NCBI GenBank assembly: GCA_027310325.1
Contig: DAIDBB010000071.1
Coordinates: 1 to 7,844, forward strand
Origin: a bacterium
GTDB lineage: Bacteria > Desulfobacterota > GWC2-55-46
DNA: 7,844 bases
Reading direction: 5' to 3'
The notes beneath the pieces are model-generated. The model did no database searches, was not told the DNA's origin, and saw nothing but the letters and a program-made list of their open reading frames with translations. A program made the position numbers and the translations under genes. Below, piece after piece: positions 6,547-7,844 of this stretch. The first letter of the stretch is position 1. Every line of letters begins with the position of its first letter.

Positions 6547-7038
6547 ATGGAACTGCTTGGTACGCACAAGATAAGCTTTGATTTGCTCAGGTCGCTGGCG
6601 ATTCAATGTCACGGGCTCGATATTTCTGCCTATCATCTGTTTATTGATAGCACGAACTCGGATACAGATGGTAAGGCGAAGTCAATATATGAAGAATTGT
6701 TTACAAGCCAGCTTCTCAGCCTCGCAATTGCGTTGCGTACCAAGTTTTATCTAGGACTGGATTATAAGAGCACTATCCCTTATGTCTCTCACTGTGCCTT
6801 TTTATATGAATATAAATCAGACTCTGAAGAACCCCTCAATTTCTCTATGAAGGACATATGCGACAAAATCATCCATGCTGATAATATCTTTCGTCCCATG
6901 GAAAGCGGCGTAGAGAAGCCAACGACAATTCTTCGAGGGAAAGACAAGCGCAACAAATCCGATTGGGAGCTTTCAATATCCGTAAGTCTATTTGCCGAAG
7001 CAGTGCTCAATTGGGTACGAGATATTGAGTCAGCCTAA
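6547..7038 (+). CDS. Hypothetical protein of unknown function, 163 aa, AT-rich
   Basis: I do not recognise this protein. It appears cytosolic and largely helical, with no signal peptide and no clear membrane span. Visible blocks are an N-terminal region with LLRSLAIQCHG (13-23), a hydrophobic helix SQLLSLAIALRTKFYLGLDY (54-73), the segment FSMKDICDKIIHADNIFRPM (99-118) centred on His110, and a C-terminal segment with LRGKDKRNKSDW (129-140) and SLFAEAVLNWVRDIE (147-161). The His/Asp-containing middle block looks like a conserved core, but residues 103-105 are not Arg, so a HEPN-type R-x4-6-H motif is not formed at His110. The ATG is the only start: an in-frame TAG (6532-6534) lies just upstream, and a modest GTAGG (6535-6539) sits seven bases before it. 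G+C is 42.7% against about 60% nearby, and it has no operon partner. That it is a real gene is supported by length and a ribosome-binding site; function is open. Confidence 0.7.
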   Translation: MELLGTHKISFDLLRSLAIQCHGLDISAYHLFIDSTNSDTDGKAKSIYEELFTSQLLSLAIALRTKFYLGLDYKSTIPYVSHCAFLYEYKSDSEEPLNFSMKDICDKIIHADNIFRPMESGVEKPTTILRGKDKRNKSDWELSISVSLFAEAVLNWVRDIESA

Positions 7039-7135
7039 CCCATCATTTGATAAGAATTTGTCGATGAATCCCCACATTTTGCTGGATGTGTTGTTTCATT
7101 TCAGCCGGGTAGGTGGGCCGCGCCCACCATTTGAT
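7039..7135. repeat. Pair of 13-bp direct repeats downstream of the orphan gene
   Basis: CCCATCATTTGAT (7039-7051) begins on the base after the stop codon, and CCCACCATTTGAT (7123-7135) recurs 84 bases later with 12 of 13 positions the same. The second copy includes the right arm of the GC palindrome at 7112-7128. The pair could be ends of a small inserted unit or repeated parts of one structured element. Confidence 0.55.
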
Positions 7136-7163
7136 CTTTCTGTCGGAAATCTTCAATTCTTAT
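7050..7163 (+). other. Possible multi-helix fold closed by a 9-bp inverted repeat
   Basis: ATAAGAATT (7050-7058) is the exact complement of AATTCTTAT (7155-7163). Inside lie a two-part stem, GATGAA (7063-7068) with TTCATT (7095-7100, one G-U pair) enclosing CACAT (7073-7077) with ATGTG (7086-7090), and then the GC palindrome 7112-7128. As RNA this gives a closed domain with two arms. The individual helices are short and AT-rich, so the fold is only suggestive. Confidence 0.3.
7112..7128. repeat. GC-rich palindrome, REP-like
   Basis: GGTGGGC (7112-7118) pairs exactly with GCCCACC (7122-7128) around a 3-base loop, in the context GTAGGTGGGC...GCCCACCATTT. Similar GTAGG-TGGGC/GCCCACC palindromes are a recurring type of dispersed intergenic repeat in bacteria. 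It lies between convergent genes, so it may also slow or end transcription, but the sequence after it (ATTTGATCTTTC) is not a clean U-run. Confidence 0.5.
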
Positions 7164-7227
7164 AGAACCGCGTAGGTGAGGACTTGTAGGTGAAACCTTC
7201 ATACGGGTTCGCCGTACTCGGATTCTG
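7163..7227. other. Long bulged hairpin (about 26 pairs), possible ncRNA or mobile-element end
   Basis: From the base upward the pairs are 7163-7164 with 7226-7227 (one G-U), GAA 7165-7167 with TTC 7223-7225, a bulged A7222, CCG 7168-7170 with CGG 7219-7221, a C7171/T7218 mismatch, GTA 7172-7174 with TAC 7215-7217, a bulged G7214, GGTGA 7175-7179 with TCGCC 7209-7213, bulged GG 7180-7181, ACTTGT 7182-7187 with ACGGGT 7203-7208 (two G-U pairs), and AGGT 7188-7191 with ACCT 7195-7198 over a GAA loop, leaving TCAT (7199-7202) unpaired on the 3' side. Two copies of GTAGGTGA (7172-7179 and 7186-7193) lie in the left arm. No U-run follows on either strand, so it is not an ordinary terminator. Its identity is unknown. 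Confidence 0.5.
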
Positions 7228-7251
7228 AGGGAGAATCTCTCATTCAATGTT

Positions 7252-7844
7252 CTAATCGAACAGCCCCTTCTGCTCGGGCCTTCTCCTGGCTTTTTTCTTT
7301 TCCTTTAGAATTCTTCTTTCAATGAGGCTTCCGGGTATCTCACGGAGGAAAGGGGAAGCGGCGCAATCGCGCTCCGCGCCCCAAATATGCCTCTTGCGGG
7401 CCCTCATGAGATAGAGCCTTTCCTTAGCCCTCGTCATCCCGACGTAGAAAAGCCTCCTCTCCTCTTCAATGTCCACGCTCCCGTCCCTTGATCTTAAGGG
7501 TATGAGCCCGTCCTCGGCCCCTGCTATGAATACGACGGGAAACTCCAGACCCTTTGCCGCGTGCAGCGTAAGGATGCTTACCTTGTCGGCCATAATGTCG
7601 AAGTTTTCCGTCGGCTCGAGTAGTAGCATCTCTTCAAAAAAATCCGTCAGGCCTTCGGCCGCGGTGCGGCCGCTGTACGCTTCCGCGGCCTGAAGAAAAC
7701 CGTCGAGGAGGCCCTTATCAAGCCCCAAAGCCATACCCTCGGCCTTTATGAATTCTATTAATTTGACGTCGGCGTCAGGTTCCCTCGATTCAAGATGTTC
7801 GATAAATTCAAGGGAGCCCGTCCCTGTCGTCCCCACTATATGAT
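7252..7844 (-). CDS. UvrD/Rep/PcrA-family DNA helicase, C-terminal part (5' end outside window)
   Basis: Superfamily 1A helicases use ATP to move 3' to 5' along single-stranded DNA in repair and replication restart. The minus-strand frame is open from the right edge to TAG at 7252-7254, giving 196 residues of a protein that normally has 650-750, so Walker A and the other N-terminal motifs are not visible. Numbering from the edge, motif V is VSILTLHAAKGLEFPVVFI (88-106), followed by EDGLIPLRS, and motif VI is EERRLFYVGMTRAKERLYL (127-145). The basic linker KEKKKARRRPEQKGLFD forms the C terminus and resembles the tails of PcrA/UvrD proteins. A GTG at 7834-7836 is in frame but internal to the gene, not the start. 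No intrinsic terminator with a U-run follows the stop. Which subfamily (UvrD, PcrA, Rep) cannot be decided from this part. Confidence 0.94.
   Translation of the reverse strand, partial: HIVGTTGTGSLEFIEHLESREPDADVKLIEFIKAEGMALGLDKGLLDGFLQAAEAYSGRTAAEGLTDFFEEMLLLEPTENFDIMADKVSILTLHAAKGLEFPVVFIAGAEDGLIPLRSRDGSVDIEEERRLFYVGMTRAKERLYLMRARKRHIWGAERDCAASPFLREIPGSLIERRILKEKKKARRRPEQKGLFD

Larger units (their letters stand above)
6413..7251. other. Compositionally distinct accessory insert (one orphan gene plus repeat-rich tail)
   Basis: The stretch between the DJ-1 stop and the helicase stop differs from both sides. The gene in it is 42.7% G+C by direct count (210 of 492 bases), while sampled lines of the flanking genes run near 60%. 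It contains 134 bases of AT-rich leader, one gene I do not recognise, and 213 non-coding bases with several inverted and direct repeats. No integrase, transposase, tRNA target or clear target-site duplication is visible, so the mechanism and exact boundaries of acquisition are unknown. Confidence 0.6.

Noticed and set aside
7033..7039. GCCTAAC spanning the stop codon of the orphan gene, resembling the R'' box of an integron attC site, with GGTAGGC just upstream of the gene start (6534-6540)
   Set aside because: No matching GTTRRRY R' box follows in 7040-7251, the bases next to the expected L'' and L' positions are not complementary, and GGTAGGC lacks the GTT needed for cleavage. Likely coincidence.
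7165..7236. Resemblance of the tail (GGTGAAACC, CGTAC, TTCTGAGGGAG) to domain V/VI of a group II intron
   Set aside because: The 34-nt domain V with an AGC triad and GAAA tetraloop cannot be built in register, the spacing is wrong, and no intron-encoded reverse transcriptase is present.
7221..7237. GATTCT (7221-7226) with AGAATC (7232-7237), a 6-bp stem as helicase terminator
   Set aside because: No U-run follows on either strand and the left arm competes with the stronger 7163-7227 hairpin.

Overview
The window comes from a bacterium of moderately high G+C. Hand counts of sample lines in the housekeeping genes give about 60% G+C, with frequent AGG (Arg) and ATA (Ile) codons. A lipid-anchored TPR protein points to a Gram-negative envelope. 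The gene set (purA, def-fmt, htpX, a UvrD-type helicase) would suit a deltaproteobacterium- or Nitrospirota-like genome. That placement is inference; no phylogenetic marker in the window is decisive.

Layout. Bases 2-712 (+) are the C-terminal half of adenylosuccinate synthase, cut by the left edge. A bidirectional intrinsic terminator (733-768) separates it from a minus-strand run: a small TPR lipoprotein (795-1301), a second terminator (1377-1410), the M48 membrane protease HtpX (1437-2291), a consensus sigma70 promoter for htpX (2384-2412), then fmt (2445-3383) and def (3390-3920) as a tight two-gene operon with its own promoter, and a DUF255/YyaL-type thioredoxin-fold protein (4017-5795). 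A short divergent control region (5796-5866) leads to a plus-strand DJ-1/PfpI-family gene (5867-6412) with perfect-consensus promoter hexamers. At the right edge, on the minus strand, is the C-terminal part of a UvrD/Rep-family helicase (7252 to the edge).

Between the DJ-1 gene and the helicase lies a compositionally different stretch (about 6413-7251). It holds one 163-codon gene at 43% G+C that I do not recognise, followed by about 210 bases rich in inverted and direct repeats. These include a 7-bp-stem GC palindrome, a 13-bp direct repeat, and an imperfect hairpin of about 65 nt (7163-7227) with about 26 pairs and small bulges. This looks like an acquired accessory insert with a structured, possibly mobile-element-derived or ncRNA-like tail, and it is the best place in the window to look for something new.

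How the genes work together. Def and Fmt form the formyl-methionine cycle of translation initiation: Fmt formylates the initiator Met-tRNA and Def removes the formyl group from new proteins. HtpX (membrane protein quality control), the DJ-1-like protein and the thioredoxin-fold protein fit a loose protein-maintenance theme, but each appears to have its own promoter. No multi-gene defence or biosynthetic system is visible.
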